DNA of 64,000 bases from a bacterium. GTDB taxonomy: Bacteria > Hinthialibacterota > Hinthialibacteria > H5-UNCL2. Numbering within the stretch: position 1 is the stretch's first letter; each line of letters starts with the position of its first letter. Position numbers and translations under genes: made by a program. Positions 1 through 11,300 of this stretch are shown here, in pieces. The notes beneath the pieces are model-generated. The model saw only the letters and a list, made by a program, of their open reading frames with translations. It searched no databases and had not been told where the DNA came from. The stretch spans positions 1,136,501 to 1,200,500 of the forward strand of contig JABTUV010000001.1 of assembly GCA_015075175.1 (NCBI GenBank). The letters are read 5' to 3'.

Positions 1-120
1 TGGCGGGCGTCGAGCTGCCCGGCTACCTGGGACGCATGGCGGCGCCAAGCCCCCGCCAACCGGGCAGAGTCAGGCTGACACCGCTCATGATTTGCGCATT
101 GTCATCTGGAATTGCGTGTC

Positions 121-900
121 CCAAAATGGTTGCGGGAACAAGAAAAACCCGAGTCCGGCAGTAGCGGGAAAAATAAAAAACCCGAGTCCTCGAGTAGCCG
201 GTACTCCGGCGTATCGAGAGGACGGCCGCGACGCGAGCAGGCCGGTGTTACGCCGCCGTGCCTCTCGATACGGCCCCGAAGTTACCTGTTGTCTCCATTG
301 GAGGTGCCTCGCCGGGGCCTACTCGAGGACACGGCTCAGCTTTTCGCATTCCGGCTTGGAAAGAGTTGTTGAATAGAGCAGTTCCGAAAGAAAGAAAAAC
401 CCGAGTCCTCGGGTAGCCAGAAAAGAAAACCCGAGTCCGACAGTAGCGGGAAAAATAAAAACCCGAGTCCGGCAGTAGCGGGAAAAACAAAAAACCCGAG
501 TCCTCGAGTAGCCGGTACTCCGGCGTATCGAGAGGACGGCCGCGACGCGAGCAGGCCGGTGTTACGCCGCCGTGCCTCTCGATACGGCCCCGAAGTTACC
601 TGTTGTCTCCATTGGAGGTACTCGCCGGGCCTACTCGAGGACACGGCTCAGCTTTCATTCCGGCTTGGAAAGAGTTGTTGAATAGAGCAGTTCGAAAGAA
701 AGAAAACCCGAGTCCTCGGGTAGCCGGAAAAGAAAACCCGAGTCCGGCAGTAGCGGGAAAATAAAACCAGTCCGGCAGTAGCGGGAAAAACAAAAAACCC
801 GAGTCCTCGAGTAGCCGGTACTCCGGCGTATCGAGAGGGCGGCCCCGATGCGCCCAGCCCGCCTTCGGAGCGGCCCCGGTCTTTCATCCTCCAAGGGTGC
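121..900. repeat. Tandem ~0.3-kb repeat block made of dispersed palindromes
   Basis: A block beginning cccgagtcctcgagtagccg recurs at 181, 495 and 798, so the periods are 314 and 303 bp and the third copy is cut short near 900. Each unit carries one copy of the palindrome family seen elsewhere in the window (gagtcctcgagtagc...gtatcgagaggac), then an inverted copy (cctctcgatacgg...ctactcgaggac). Short A-rich linkers with cccgagtccggcagtagcggg separate them. Small indels distinguish the copies. The open frames here encode only translated repeat. Bases 1-120 could hold the tail of an upstream gene, but I recognise nothing in them. Confidence 0.85.
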
Positions 901-929
901 GGCGCAGCCTCGTGAGGGCCTGCCTCTCC

Positions 930-1648
930 TCAGTCGCGGCGGCCGCCGATCAGCCCCGCGCGATACAACGCCCAGATGAGGCTGCAGAATGGGCGATGGC
1001 GCCCGCCACGTAAGTCAGCGCCGCCGCCGTCAACACTTTGCGCGCGCCGTCCGCCTCCACGGTCGAGAGAAAGCCGTCATTCCGCAAGGCGACCATGGCG
1101 CGGCGGCTGGCGTCGAACTCGACCGGCAGCGTAATCAGGGTGAAGAACACGAACCCGCCGAACAGCGCCACTCCCAGATAGGCCAGCGTCGTGCCCAGGT
1201 ACGTCTCCAACCCGAAGAGAACCGCGCCTACGATCACGAGCGTGATGCCGATATTGGTCCCCAGTCCCGCGACCGGCACGACCGCGTTGCGCAGGAACAG
1301 CGGCGCGTATCCGGTCGCCTGCTGCAGTGCATGACCCGCTTCGTGCGCCGCCACCCCCAGCGCCGAGATGCTGCTGCTGTCGTAGACGCTCTGCGACAGG
1401 CGCAGCACGTGCGACCTTGGATCATAATGGTCCGTCAGGTGGCCGCCCACCCGCTCGACCGCTACGTCATGGAGGCCCGCGCGGTCCAGAATCCGCCGCG
1501 CGACCTGCGCTCCCGTCAGCCCCCGCGCCGTGCGAATGCGGTTGAAGCGCGCAAACGTCCCTTGCACCAGGAGCGCCGCCGCCCCGGAGATCACCATCCC
1601 TGCCAGGATGACCATCAGGTATACGTGGTCATAAAACATGGGCCACAT
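930..1648 (-). CDS. Membrane neutral zinc metallopeptidase, YugP-like family
   Basis: Integral-membrane Zn-dependent peptidase of the family typified by Bacillus YugP (PF04298); its substrate is unknown. An N-terminal membrane helix lies at residues 8-28. The HExxH zinc motif occurs as AAHEAGHALQ near residue 105, and further hydrophobic helices follow around 118-180. As read, the frame stops at 950 with a polar tail. Shifting one base near 984 gives a hydrophobic C-terminus (SLIWALYRAGLIGG) ending at a stop at 930, which fits the family better, so I assume a one-base error. The start ATG at 1648 opens with MWPMFYDHVYLM, typical of the family. It is a single gene with repeats upstream and mtnP behind it on the same strand. 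Confidence 0.75.
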
Positions 1649-1789
1649 GGATCATCGCCTCCTTGTCCTCGCTCTTCCCACGTCGTTAGAATAGCACTTC
1701 GACCCGCCGACCGCATCTTTTTGCGGTCCTGCCCCTAATAACGCCGCCTAGGGCGTCCGCGACGAAACAACCGATCGCCGCAACCGCCG

Positions 1790-2640
1790 TCATTTCCAGT
1801 ACTTGCCGAAAAAAAACTGGAACAGCTCGCGCTTGTCCGCCGGGATATGCTCGCGGCCGGTCAGGAGGGCGTTGGCCAGGCTGTTCTCGTATGGGCCGGG
1901 CCGGTCCGGGTCGATGCGCGGCACGAGGGTCTTGATCGCCCGCTTCACGTTCTCCACGTTCTTTAACAGATTGGCGACCACCACCTCGACGGACACATGC
2001 TCCTCGTGCCAGCAATCGTAGTCCGTGCTGCTCGCGATGGTGGCGTAAGACATCTCCGCCTCGCGGGCAAGACCTCCGGCAGCGCCGTCATGCCGATCAC
2101 CGACGCGCCCCAGGCCCGATGCATCGCGCTCTCCGCCTTGGTGGAAAACAGCGGTCCCTCCATGCACACGTAAGTCCCCCCCCGATGTACGGTCAGCCCG
2201 ATCTCCTCCAAGCAGTCCGCTACCAGCTGGGACAACTCCGGACAGAACGGCTCGGCGAATCCGCAATGCACCGCGCAGGGATCGAAAAACGTGTTGGGCC
2301 GGTGCTTCGTCCGGTCGATGATCTGGTCGGGCACGACCATGTGCAGAGGCTCGATCTCGGGCTTCAGGCTGCCCACGGCGGAGATGGTGACGAGCTTCTT
2401 CACCCCCAGCATCTTCAGGGCATAGATGTTGGCCTGGTAGGGCACGTGCGTGGGGTTGAACTTATGTCCGCGGCCGTGCCGGGGCAGGAAGGCAACCGAT
2501 TGCCCGCCCAACCTGGCCAGCCGGATTTCGTCCGACGGCTTGCCGAACGGCGTGTCCGGGTAAAAGGCGTCATAATACTCCACGCCGTCGATCTCGTACA
2601 CGCCCGAGCCGCCGATTACGCCGATGCCTGCCTGTGCCAT
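1790..2640 (-). CDS. mtnP: S-methyl-5'-thioadenosine phosphorylase (one frameshift)
   Basis: Cytoplasmic methionine-salvage enzyme that cleaves methylthioadenosine with phosphate to adenine and methylthioribose-1-phosphate. The N-terminus has the phosphate-binding GVIGGSGVY. RHGRGHKFNPTHVPYQANI (residues ~55-73), TISAVGSLKPEI and VCMEGPLFSTKAESAMHR are the signature segments of the MTAP branch of PNP family 2. After GMTALPE the frame breaks near 2072 and resumes as LAREAEMSYATIAS, then TDYDCWHEEHVSVE. The DYDCWH segment with catalytic Asp is typical of MTAP. The total of about 284 residues is normal for the family, so a single indel is the simplest explanation. No other salvage genes are adjacent. 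The product could use other purine nucleosides, but the MTAP assignment is strong. Confidence 0.88.
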
Positions 2641-2777
2641 GAATCAACCTCCGATGGGGTCGTAAAGATGGGCAGGATAGCGGCAAACGAAGGGACAGTC
2701 ACCCATTTTCCATGCAAGCTCCTGCGCCAACCCCACGTCCCACCCGAAAATGGGCGCCTCCTCGCAAAATCGGCCCT

Positions 2778-2925
2778 GACAGGGTTGCGGGAGAAAGAAG
2801 AACCGAGTCCTCGAGTAGCGGCCCGACGAGCTGGATGCGTCAGCGCGAGCTGTTACTTCGGGCCGCGTATCGAGAGGACGCCCTCTATGCGTGCAGGCCT
2901 CCTTCGGAGTGGCCTTCGTTTTTTT
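2778..2925 (+). repeat. Dispersed palindromic element, copy in the mtnP-permease spacer
   Basis: This fills most of the 369-bp spacer between divergent genes. It reads ccctgacagggttgcggg, an AGA-rich linker, then ccgagtcctcgagtagcggc, about 38 variable bases, gggccgcgtatcgagaggac, and a 3' part ending ccttcggagtggcc. The two conserved arms are imperfect reverse complements and can form a long hairpin. The same layout occurs inverted near 41540-41712, which defines an element of about 150 bp. It lies upstream of the permease start at 3010, but no promoter is evident. Confidence 0.8.
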
Positions 2926-3009
2926 GCAGCGAATTTCCCCCGTGGACAAATCCCGCCGTTTCTCCTAAACCTCTGTCAATCATCCCCTGCATGGAGAGGA
3001 ACCTCCGCC

Positions 3010-4942
3010 ATGCCTCCAGTCAAACCGGCCAAGCTGGGACTGCTCGGTCAGTTCATCCGCTCCAGCGTCTTCCAGAACTACGGCATGGTGTTCATTCTCA
3101 TTCTCCTGGGCGGGGTGGTATCGGTCGCGACCTGGGAGCCGTGGGACTTCCACGCGGGCAGAAAGGGCGGGCGGTTGGCGGCGGAAGCGGTCGCCGCGGA
3201 AGGCGTCAAAGGCGAGGTATTCCTCCTGGCGATTGCCCCGCCCGACCGCGAGCGCGAGTACATCGATGCCTTCGCCGCCTTCCAGGAGAAGGCGACCGGC
3301 GTGCGAACCGCGGAGGCGCGCGTCTTCACCGACATGACCGAGGCCCCGCGGCAACTGCGGCTCCTCCTCAACCAGGCCGTGACCGCCGAGGCGACTCCCG
3401 CCGCTCTCGTCTGCTTCACGCAATCCGGCGCTCAGCGCGCCCGCGAAATCCTCCCTCAATTGGCGACCGCGCTGGCCCGCCCCGGCCTCGCTCAAGTCCC
3501 TATCCTCTCCCCTCCCATGACGAGCCGCTCCATCTTCCTCAGCTACGACAACATCATGACCGTTGTCCGCCAAAGCGCGCTCACCGCCATCATGGCCGTG
3601 GGCATGACTATGGTGATTATCACCGGCGGCATCGATCTGTCGGTAGGTTCGCTCTTGGCCCTCATCGGCGTGATCTGCGCGCTCGTGCTCAAGTCGGATT
3701 ACGGCATTCCATGGTGGGGATTGGCGCTGGTGGGCTGGCTGGTGTTTACCGTGGCGGGCAGCCGGACCCCGCGCGTAGCCGCCCTGCGCCTGCCCGGCGC
3801 GCCCTGATCCTGGCCCGCTTGCGCTGGCCCGTGGCAAGTGCCTCCCGCTGACCCGACACCACATCCTCGGCATCGAGAAGGACGGCCGTGCGACCGCGCG
3901 GGCGCTGATCCACCAGGTCGGCGACTCGGGCAAGGTCGCCCTCCTCGTCGATTCGTCCAAGAGCGACAACCGCCGCATGGTTGAAGACTTCAAGGCCGAA
4001 TTGCGCGCCCATCCCGGCCTGCAAATCATCGCCGAGGAGGAGATCGCCGCCCCTGGATGGTACTGGCCGTGGGAACGCGGGCCCAGGTTCCAGCGCGCCC
4101 ACGACGCCGTCGGCCGACTTCTGGACGAGCACGACGACCTCGCCGCCATCGTGCCCGTGGACATCGGCGGCTACGACGGCGCGGCCAAGAAACTGACCGA
4201 GTCGTTCGTCACCACCAAGGTCGTCTGGCCCGGCATGTCGGCCACGGGCCTGATCCTCTTCGCCATCTTCATGAGCGTCTTCTGCGGCGCCGTAACCGGC
4301 TCGGGCACGGGAGTCCTGGCCACGCGCTTTTCCATCCCGCCCTTCATCGCCACGCTCGCCATCATGCTCATGGCGCGCAGCCTGGCCATCTCCATGACGC
4401 GCTCGGAGGCGATCTCCAACCTGCCGCACGACTTCACCGCCTGGCACAACGGTTTCATCTTCGAGGCGCGCATCGGCCAGTGGCTGCCCGTGCCCGGTCT
4501 CTTCATGGCGCTGATCTACCTGGCCGGGCACGTGCTGATGACGCGCACGCAGTTCGGGCGTTACGTGTACGCCATCGGTGGCAACGAGGAGGCGACGCGA
4601 CTCTCGGGCGTGCGCACCGGCAGGATCAAAATATGGGTCTATCTCATCAACGGCGCCCTGGCGGGATTCGTGGCCGCCCTCACCGCCGCCAAGCTGGCCG
4701 CCGGCGATCCCAAGACCGGCGTGCTGAAGGAACTGGACGTGATCGCCTCCGTCGTCGTAGGCGGAACCAGTCTTTCCGGCGGCGAGGGCAAGGTGCTGGG
4801 GACGTTGATCGGCGCGCTCCTCATCGGCGTAGTCCGCAACGCGCTCAACCTGCTGGGATTCCCGGACACGCTGCAGGACTTCGCCATCGGCGCGGCCATC
4901 CTGGGCGCGGTACTCTTGGACGTGGCCAAGAAGAGACTGTAA
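3010..4942 (+). CDS. RbsC-type sugar ABC permease with inserted split substrate-binding-like domain
   Basis: Inner-membrane permease of the ribose/xylose ABC family. Hallmarks are AIMAVGMTMVIITGGIDLSV (residues ~193-212), IPPFIATLAIMLMARS, GRYVYAIGGNEEATRLSGV and VVVGGTSLSGGEGKVLGTL. About 644 codons are present, against roughly 320 in usual RbsC proteins. The surplus lies in two insertions. Residues ~66-166, after the first helix, look like the first alpha/beta half of a periplasmic sugar-binding protein (VFLLAIAPPD...ALVCFTQSG...VPILS). A second block at 3842-4225 resembles the other lobe (HHILGIEKDGRATARALI, GKVALLVDSSKSDNRRMVED, LLDEHDDLAAIVPVDIGGYD). The reading frame changes between 3758 and 3830, which I treat as a sequence error because both sides carry family signal. 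No ABC ATPase or separate binding protein is adjacent. Substrate is unknown; the neighbours are glycan-degrading. Confidence 0.8.
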
Positions 4943-4981
4943 GACGCCGAGTGGGGACGGGGTTTCCGCCAACGGCGCAAT

Positions 4982-7045
4982 TCACTCCGGCGGTTGAGCC
5001 AGCGTCTTTTCGGCTCGCGTGATGAACCCGCGCAGCCCCGACTGGCGGTCGATGTACTCGCCGAACTCGGCGTCGTAGCGCGCCCGCGCATCCTTCAAGG
5101 CCGCCAGCCGTGCCACGGCCTGCCGGCGCGCGCGCGGAAGGCGCGCGGCGGCGTTCTCATCCGGTCCGGCGTAGCAGGCATCCGCCGCCAGAATCCACGC
5201 CGAAAGGACCTCCTGCAGCGCCAGCCCATGTCGGACGTTCTCAAGCAGCCCCGCCGCGCGGCGCGGCTCGATGCGGGCGGCGACGCGCTCGGCCAGCCTC
5301 AGGCCCTCCTGCCGCGCCGCCAGCGCCCGCCGCGCGTCCCGCCGCATCTCCCCACGCCGGCTCCTGTAATGGTCAAAAATGTATTTTACCGGATCGTCAG
5401 TGGACACGCCGTCCTCGGAGGCGATCAGTTCGCCCGCGTAAAAGTAATTGCGGTAGACGGGAAACATGGGATGCCAGGGATTCTCGTCGCAGACGGCGCG
5501 CACGTACATGCCGCGGTCGCGCGCCTCTTCGGACAGCTCCATGATGCGGGCGTAGTCCGCCGCCGCCTCACGACCCACCTTGAGCACGGCGAATTCCCGC
5601 AGCAACCGTCTCGCATCGGCCCTCGGCGTCCACGCCAGCCGACCGATGAGATAAACGTTCGCCTCGGTCCAGTCGTCAAAACCGTAGAAGTACGGCAGGC
5701 GGTATTTCCCGCCCGAACCGCCGAACTTGACCCACGCCCAGACGCCCGCGGGCCGCGCGCTCTCCAGCTGTCGGAAGCGCTTCGAGTAATGCCGCGCCGG
5801 TACCACGGGCACTGCGCCCATGCCGTCGTACTCGCGGCAACCCTGGTACTCGACGATCACGGGATGCCTGGCGGCCGCGATGGTGGGATTGAGCGGCTGG
5901 CCGCCCCAGAATTCATGTGTATTCTTGATACAAACCCAGCTGGATCCGGATCGCAACCGGGACACCGCGGTCGCGTACATGGCGGGATCGGTGTGGATGC
6001 TGGGATGTCCCACCCACCAGGTGCGGGCGATGAACTGCTTGTCCAGCTCGCCCGCCACGAGGTTCTCCATGGCGCCGAAGAAGTCCGCCACGCGCTCTGG
6101 CTCGCCCCGGCGATGGTCGCGACCGACGGGCCGAAAGACGACCGCGCCCGGCTCGCCCAATTCTCCCACGCGAAAGAGATAGCCCGCCATCTGCGGATAG
6201 GTGCGCGCGAAATAGCGATATTTGGTTTCCAGCGCCTCCAAGAGCGCGGGATGCCGCACATCGGCGGCGGCCGCGCGCCCCCGGCCTTGCACCGCGCCGG
6301 CCCGCTGCAGGGACGCCATCACCGCCGGTGGAAACGTCACCTCGCTGTTCCAGAGATAGCAGCGAAACCCGTAGGCCGTCCCGATGTCCAACAGCCGCGC
6401 GTAGAGATCGCGCCAGGCGGCCAGCCTCGCGCGCTCTGTCGCGGCCACGACCACCCCGGGAAAAATCTCCGGGTCTACCCAGCGGCTCTCGACCTGGATG
6501 AAGAGCAGGGCGTTGTAGCCGTTTTCCAGCATGATCTGGCAGTAACGCTCGAAGCGTTCGGGAATCCGGTTGAAGCGCGACAGGTCGAGATAGGGCGGCT
6601 GGTCGCTGTCGTACATGTTGCGGAAGCCGCCGAGCCAGTAGGGGCGCTCGGGGCGGGCTTCCGGCGGATAGAAGGGGGCTTCGACTTCGACCATGCGCAG
6701 GGGGTAGGCGGGCGATTCGTCGAGGCCCAGGTTTGCGGGAATTTTGCCGGCCAGGGTGATCTCGCGCGCCAGCCGCAAGGCGCCGTACGCGCGTCCGGCC
6801 GGCTCGCGCGCCTCGATGAGAAACGCCCCGCGGCGCCCGCGCGATAGGCGATAGCCCTCTCCCCCCGGTCCGCCCTCTGCGACCTGCACCGTGCCGCCGC
6901 CGTGCGCCTCCAGCGCCGACGCGAGCACCCGGTGCGCGTATCGCCACGCGGCTGACTCCCGGTCGCCCGGCGCCGCCTCGATGACGGTCGCCGCCAGTCC
7001 CGCGGAAGGCACGAGCAGCGCGAAAAGAAGAAGACGCCGGAGCAT
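4982..7045 (-). CDS. Secreted glycoside-hydrolase-like protein (alpha-glucuronidase/GH20-like N-domain)
   Basis: Large exported protein of about 687 residues. The start at 7045 gives a clear signal peptide (MLRRLLLFALLVPSAGLAA). A start ten codons upstream would bury it. An N-terminal alpha/beta domain follows (WRYAHRVLASALEAHGG, YGALRLAREI), like the non-catalytic domain in front of GH20 and GH67 barrels. The central region carries barrel-like strands (YNALLFIQVESRWVDPEIF, RCYLWNSEVTF, WVGHPSIHTDP, HPVIVEYQGCREYDGMG), then a helical C-terminus. I see no diagnostic catalytic motif that fixes a family. It converges on the ABC permease and is followed upstream by another carbohydrate-related gene, so uronic-acid or hemicellulose breakdown is plausible but inferred. 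Confidence 0.55.
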   Translation of the reverse strand: MLRRLLLFALLVPSAGLAATVIEAAPGDRESAAWRYAHRVLASALEAHGGGTVQVAEGGPGGEGYRLSRGRRGAFLIEAREPAGRAYGALRLAREITLAGKIPANLGLDESPAYPLRMVEVEAPFYPPEARPERPYWLGGFRNMYDSDQPPYLDLSRFNRIPERFERYCQIMLENGYNALLFIQVESRWVDPEIFPGVVVAATERARLAAWRDLYARLLDIGTAYGFRCYLWNSEVTFPPAVMASLQRAGAVQGRGRAAAADVRHPALLEALETKYRYFARTYPQMAGYLFRVGELGEPGAVVFRPVGRDHRRGEPERVADFFGAMENLVAGELDKQFIARTWWVGHPSIHTDPAMYATAVSRLRSGSSWVCIKNTHEFWGGQPLNPTIAAARHPVIVEYQGCREYDGMGAVPVVPARHYSKRFRQLESARPAGVWAWVKFGGSGGKYRLPYFYGFDDWTEANVYLIGRLAWTPRADARRLLREFAVLKVGREAAADYARIMELSEEARDRGMYVRAVCDENPWHPMFPVYRNYFYAGELIASEDGVSTDDPVKYIFDHYRSRRGEMRRDARRALAARQEGLRLAERVAARIEPRRAAGLLENVRHGLALQEVLSAWILAADACYAGPDENAAARLPRARRQAVARLAALKDARARYDAEFGEYIDRQSGLRGFITRAEKTLAQPPE

Positions 7046-7062
7046 GGAACCGACCTCGTGCT

Positions 7063-8114
7063 TCAAGCCTGCCACAGGCCCTCCCCGTACTCATCCAGCG
7101 GCGGCTCGCCGCAGGCGGCGACATAGTCCTGGTTGACCCACACCGCGAAACTCGTGTAGTGGCGGATGCCGCGCTCTTTGTAGGTCGCCAGGTCCGCGCG
7201 GAACAGCTCGCCGTTCCAGGGCAGCGGCTTCGGCTGATTGCGCCGGTAGCCGCAGTGCAGCGACTCGTCCAGGCAGTATTCGAGGACCTGCGCGCCGTCC
7301 GCGCCGAACACGGCCAGCTGCGCATCCAGGTTCTCCAGTTGCTCGGACTGCGCCCGCATGGGAACGTCAAAACGACGCCTGATCGGCGCCCACTCCAGAA
7401 AGAGGCCGCGCTCCGGTTTGACCTCCTTCGGCGGTTCCCAGGTCGTGCCGTAGGCCAGGTGCGCGAGCGTGGCGCGACGGTCCGACTGCCGCAGCGCCGC
7501 GATCATCGCGTTCTCCAGGATGACGACCTGGTCCGTGTCCGAAAGAACCCTGCATTTCGGGCAGCGGCACATTCCATCGCGTCGTCCACCCAGTAGAAAT
7601 AGCGCCCCGTGGTGGGACGCAGAATCTCGCCGTACTTGACGGCGTTCTCGCAGACTACCGCAATCGCTTGCTTGGAATGCACGCACAGGTTGTAATCCTT
7701 CGTGCGCTCGCCCTTTTCGTTCATGCGGAACATCTCGGGGTTTTTCTCGAACAGGCTGCGCGGCAAGAGATCGTACATGGCGTGCAGCTCGTGCTCGATC
7801 TCGATTCCCAGCCGGCGGCAATCGGCGTAAAATCGATGCCATTCATCCGTCATGGCAAAGCGGGCGACCTCGCTGGGGAACTTGTGCGTGGCGATGGTGG
7901 AGAGGCCGGCGGCGTGCGCCTTCTCGGGCCAGTTCCAGTTGGGAATGTCGTCGGGGGCGGAGATGACCACGCCGCGCGTGCGAAAAAAGGGCCTACGACG
8001 GGTGGTTCGGTTGGAGCGCGGGGACTGGCACGCCGTGAAAGCAGCTCCCAGCGCAAGCGTGGAGAGAAATCCGCGACGCGGCACGGCGGCCACCGGCTCT
8101 CGCGTTAAGGACAT
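7063..8114 (-). CDS. Exported DUF4838-type protein (one frameshift)
   Basis: The N-terminus VPRRGFLSTLALGAAFTACQS has a twin-arginine and lipobox-like pattern, so it is probably exported. The body resembles DUF4838 proteins, which occur with glycoside hydrolases in Planctomycetes, Lentisphaerae and Bacteroidetes: TGRYFYWVDDAME, a paired-cysteine CRCPKCRVLSDTDQVV, AHLAYGTTWEPPKEVKP, APIRRRFDVP and GIRHYTSFAVWVNQDYV. The frame changes near 7573, between WVDDAME and CRCPKC. Joining the two parts gives about 350 residues. The start ATG at 8114 is placed directly before the Tat-like signal. It lies 18 bp from the next gene downstream on the same strand, so the two probably share a transcript. Biochemical role is unknown. 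Confidence 0.7.
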
Positions 8115-8159
8115 GAACGTACTCCCGTGTCGATATTGTGCGGCTTCTGGCAAAGTACT

Positions 8160-8260
8160 CGGCAAGAAAACAAAACCGAGTCCTCAAGTAGCGGCCCGAT
8201 GAGTCATGTCCATCCCACGGAGACGTAACGACGGGCCGCATATCGAGCGGACGGCTTCTT
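8160..8260 (+). repeat. Dispersed palindromic element, diverged copy
   Basis: It starts with gcaagaaaacaaaaccgagt and contains gagtcctcaagtagcggc, then gtaacgacgggccgcatatc followed by gagcggac. Arm spacing is close to the copies at 2801 and 41600, with several substitutions. It lies between the divergent DUF4838 and GH2 genes. Confidence 0.75.
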
Positions 8261-8342
8261 GCCGGCACTTTTCTCGAAGCAGACTTAATTGTACCATAGC
8301 ATGCGTCGTTATCGCGTCCAATCGCATAAAGAGGGATCAGCG

Positions 8343-11300
8343 ATGCGTTCCGTGTTCATCTGCACATGGCTGTTGGTCTGGGGCGCGGCGGTCCAGACAC
8401 ACGCCGGTGATAGAACGCCGTACCCCGCCAAAGTCAACGCCGAGGTTCGACATCCGGCGCGGCCTCTCATTTCCCTGGACGGTGAGTGGGAATTTGCGAC
8501 CGATGCGCGTGGCATCGGCGAAGTCCAGCGTTGGTATGCGGTCGATGCGGCTTGGCGGAATGCCCGCTCCATTCGCGTTCCCGGCTGCTGGGAGGCGCAG
8601 GGTGTGGGCGGGCCGGGCGAGAGCAACCCCACGACCCCCGAGGCGGCCCGGCGACGACTTCGCGGCTCCTATGTCGGCGCGGCCTGGTATCGCAAGCGCG
8701 TCGCCGTTCCTGCCGATTGGAAGAACCGTCTCGTGTGGTTGAAGGTCGGCGGGGTGAATTCGCAGGGATGGTTCTGGATCAACGGAGAGTTTGTCGCCCA
8801 CGTCGACAGCTACTGCGGCAGTTACCGCTATGATATCAGCGAAGTTGTCGAGCCGGGCAGGGAAGCGGTCGTCGTGGCGCTGGTGCGCAATGATGTGCCC
8901 AGCCGCAAGGGCGTCTTCAACTGGATGCATCGCTTCGGCGGGCTGTACCGCGGCGTGGAGCTGGAGGCGACCGGCGATCCGTTCATCGAGAGCGTGTACA
9001 CCGTGGCCGATGCGACGCGTGGAGGCGTGGTGTGGTGCGCGCGCGTGCGTTCGCTGCGGCGGGCGGGTGCGGGAAGCCTCCGCTTCGCAGCCGATTTCGA
9101 CGCGCAACCTGCCGGACGCGCCGAGGGCGCCCTGCGCCTTGCATCGGGGCAGGCGCTGGACGTGAGCGCCGCCATGCCCCTCGCCCCGCTTCGCTACTGG
9201 TCGCCGGAGTCGCCGCATCTCTACGCGGGGACGGCGGAATTGATCGTGGACGGGTCGATTGCGGACGGTCTGCCATTGCGTTTCGGCGTCAAGACGTGGG
9301 AGGTCCGCAACGGAGACTTCTACCTCAACGGGCGCCCGTATTATTTGAGGGGTTACGGCGACGATTTCGTCTATCCCCTGACACTTTCTTCGCCCGCGTC
9401 AAAGATGTTTCACGTGAAACATTTTGAGATTGCCAAAGGTTTCGGTCTCAACTACGTCCGTTTGCATACGCACTGCGAGCTGCCGGAATACTTCGAGGCC
9501 GCCGACGAAGTCGGCATGATGGTTCAACCTGAGCTGCCGTACTACGGCGCCCGTCCCTCCGCCGGCTCGCGCGAGTATTTCCTGCCCGAGGCCGATCTCC
9601 GCGAACTCATCGACCACTACCGCGACCACGTCTCGCTGGCGACCTATTGTACCGGCAACGAGGGATGGCTGGGATCTCCGACTGACGAACACGTGTTTCG
9701 ACTGGGCAAGCAGGTGGACCCGACGCGGCTTTTCTTGCACCAGGACGGCGGGGTCAATCGACCGAACAATTCGGACTACGACACGATCTTCGAGTGGGAC
9801 GCGCGCCTGCGGTCCGCGACGTTCGCGCCCGCGCGGCCGCTCGTATTGCACGAGTATCTCAACCTGGCGCTGGACGAGGATCCGCGCCGCCATGCGCGCT
9901 ACACGGGCGCGTTACTGCCTGCCGGCACGATGGACGACTTCAAGGCGGAGACGGCCCGCCGGCGGCTGGATTCCGAGTGGGGCTTGCGCTGCTTTGACGC
10001 CGGTTATCGCATGCAGAGCTATTGCCAGAAGGAGGGGCTGGAGAAGGCGCGCCGCGATCCACGCCTGGACGGGCAGATTTTCTGGACCATCGTGGACGTG
10101 GGCGCGCCGTACTCGTCACAAGGTCTCTTGGATCAATTCTGGGAAGCCAAGCACAGCACGCCGCAGTTCTTCCGGCGGTTCAACGCGCCTACGGTAGTCC
10201 TGGCCGAGCTGCCGCGCGATCCGCCCATCTTCACGTCCGGCGAGCGCATCGACGTGCGCTGGATGCTCTCGCACTACGAAGCGACGGAGGCGACGCGCGC
10301 GCACCTGGCATGGATGCTTGGCCGTGGCCGCAGCGTGGGATTCGGCGCCGGCAGCCCACCGTCCTTCACCCTCCAAGCCGGAGTGGGTGAAGTGGCGCGT
10401 ACGCGATGCACGGTCCCGGTCGTGGGACGATCGGAGATACTGACGCTGTACGGACGCGTTGAGACCGAGGATGCCACGCCGCCATGCGTGTGGGAGAACG
10501 CCTGGGACGTGTGGGTCTTCCCGGCCACGCGGGAGACCCTGCGCTCCGGCGAAGGAATCGCCGCCGGCGACGAGCTGTTTGCGCGTCTGTCGCCGCGCCT
10601 GCCCGGATTGCGCCGGGCAGGCGACACTGGAGCGGGTGACGCGCGCCTCTTGCTTTCGGAACGCTTCGGCGCGCGCGAACGCGCCTGGTTGAACGATGGA
10701 CGCGACGTCTTGCTCCTGTCCATGCGCGGATGGCCGGCGGTTCGTCCCGGTGCACGCCCCGGTTGGTGGACGGTACGCGGCCAGGCGGGGACCGCCGTCG
10801 CCTCCCATCCCGCCTTGGGCGATTTTCCCCACCAGGGCTGGCTTTCGCCCGTCTTTTTCTCGCTCGTGGATCGAGCCGTCAAGCGCGAGGGTGAGTTCAT
10901 CAATACCGAACCGATGATCCTCGGACATGGACGGTACGGATACCTCCTGTATGCCTTTCAAGCGCGTGCCGCCGCCGGACGGCTGCTGGCGAATGGGCTT
11001 GATCTCCTTTCCGGTCGCGTGGAGGCCGACGATCTCTTGCGGCGCCTCATCGATTACGCGCTGAGCCCAGAGTTTGCTCCGCAGGCGACCCTGGAGCTGG
11101 CCGAGCTGCCCGACACGGAGCTCCTGAATGGTTGCGCTCGCATCCATGCCGACTCGGTGTGGGAACAAAGTTACGACTCGTTTCTGGGACTCGGCCGGTT
11201 GTGCTTCGTCCGAGCGGGGGACGGCCGTCAGAGGTTGCGCTGGGAAACCGATCCGATTCCCGAGGATGCTGCGGATGGGGTCTCGCTGCGCATGGTGGCG

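Noticed and set aside
248-894. Several overlapping frames in the tandem repeat block
   Set aside because: They encode the same repeat peptide in different frames and contain no independent signal.
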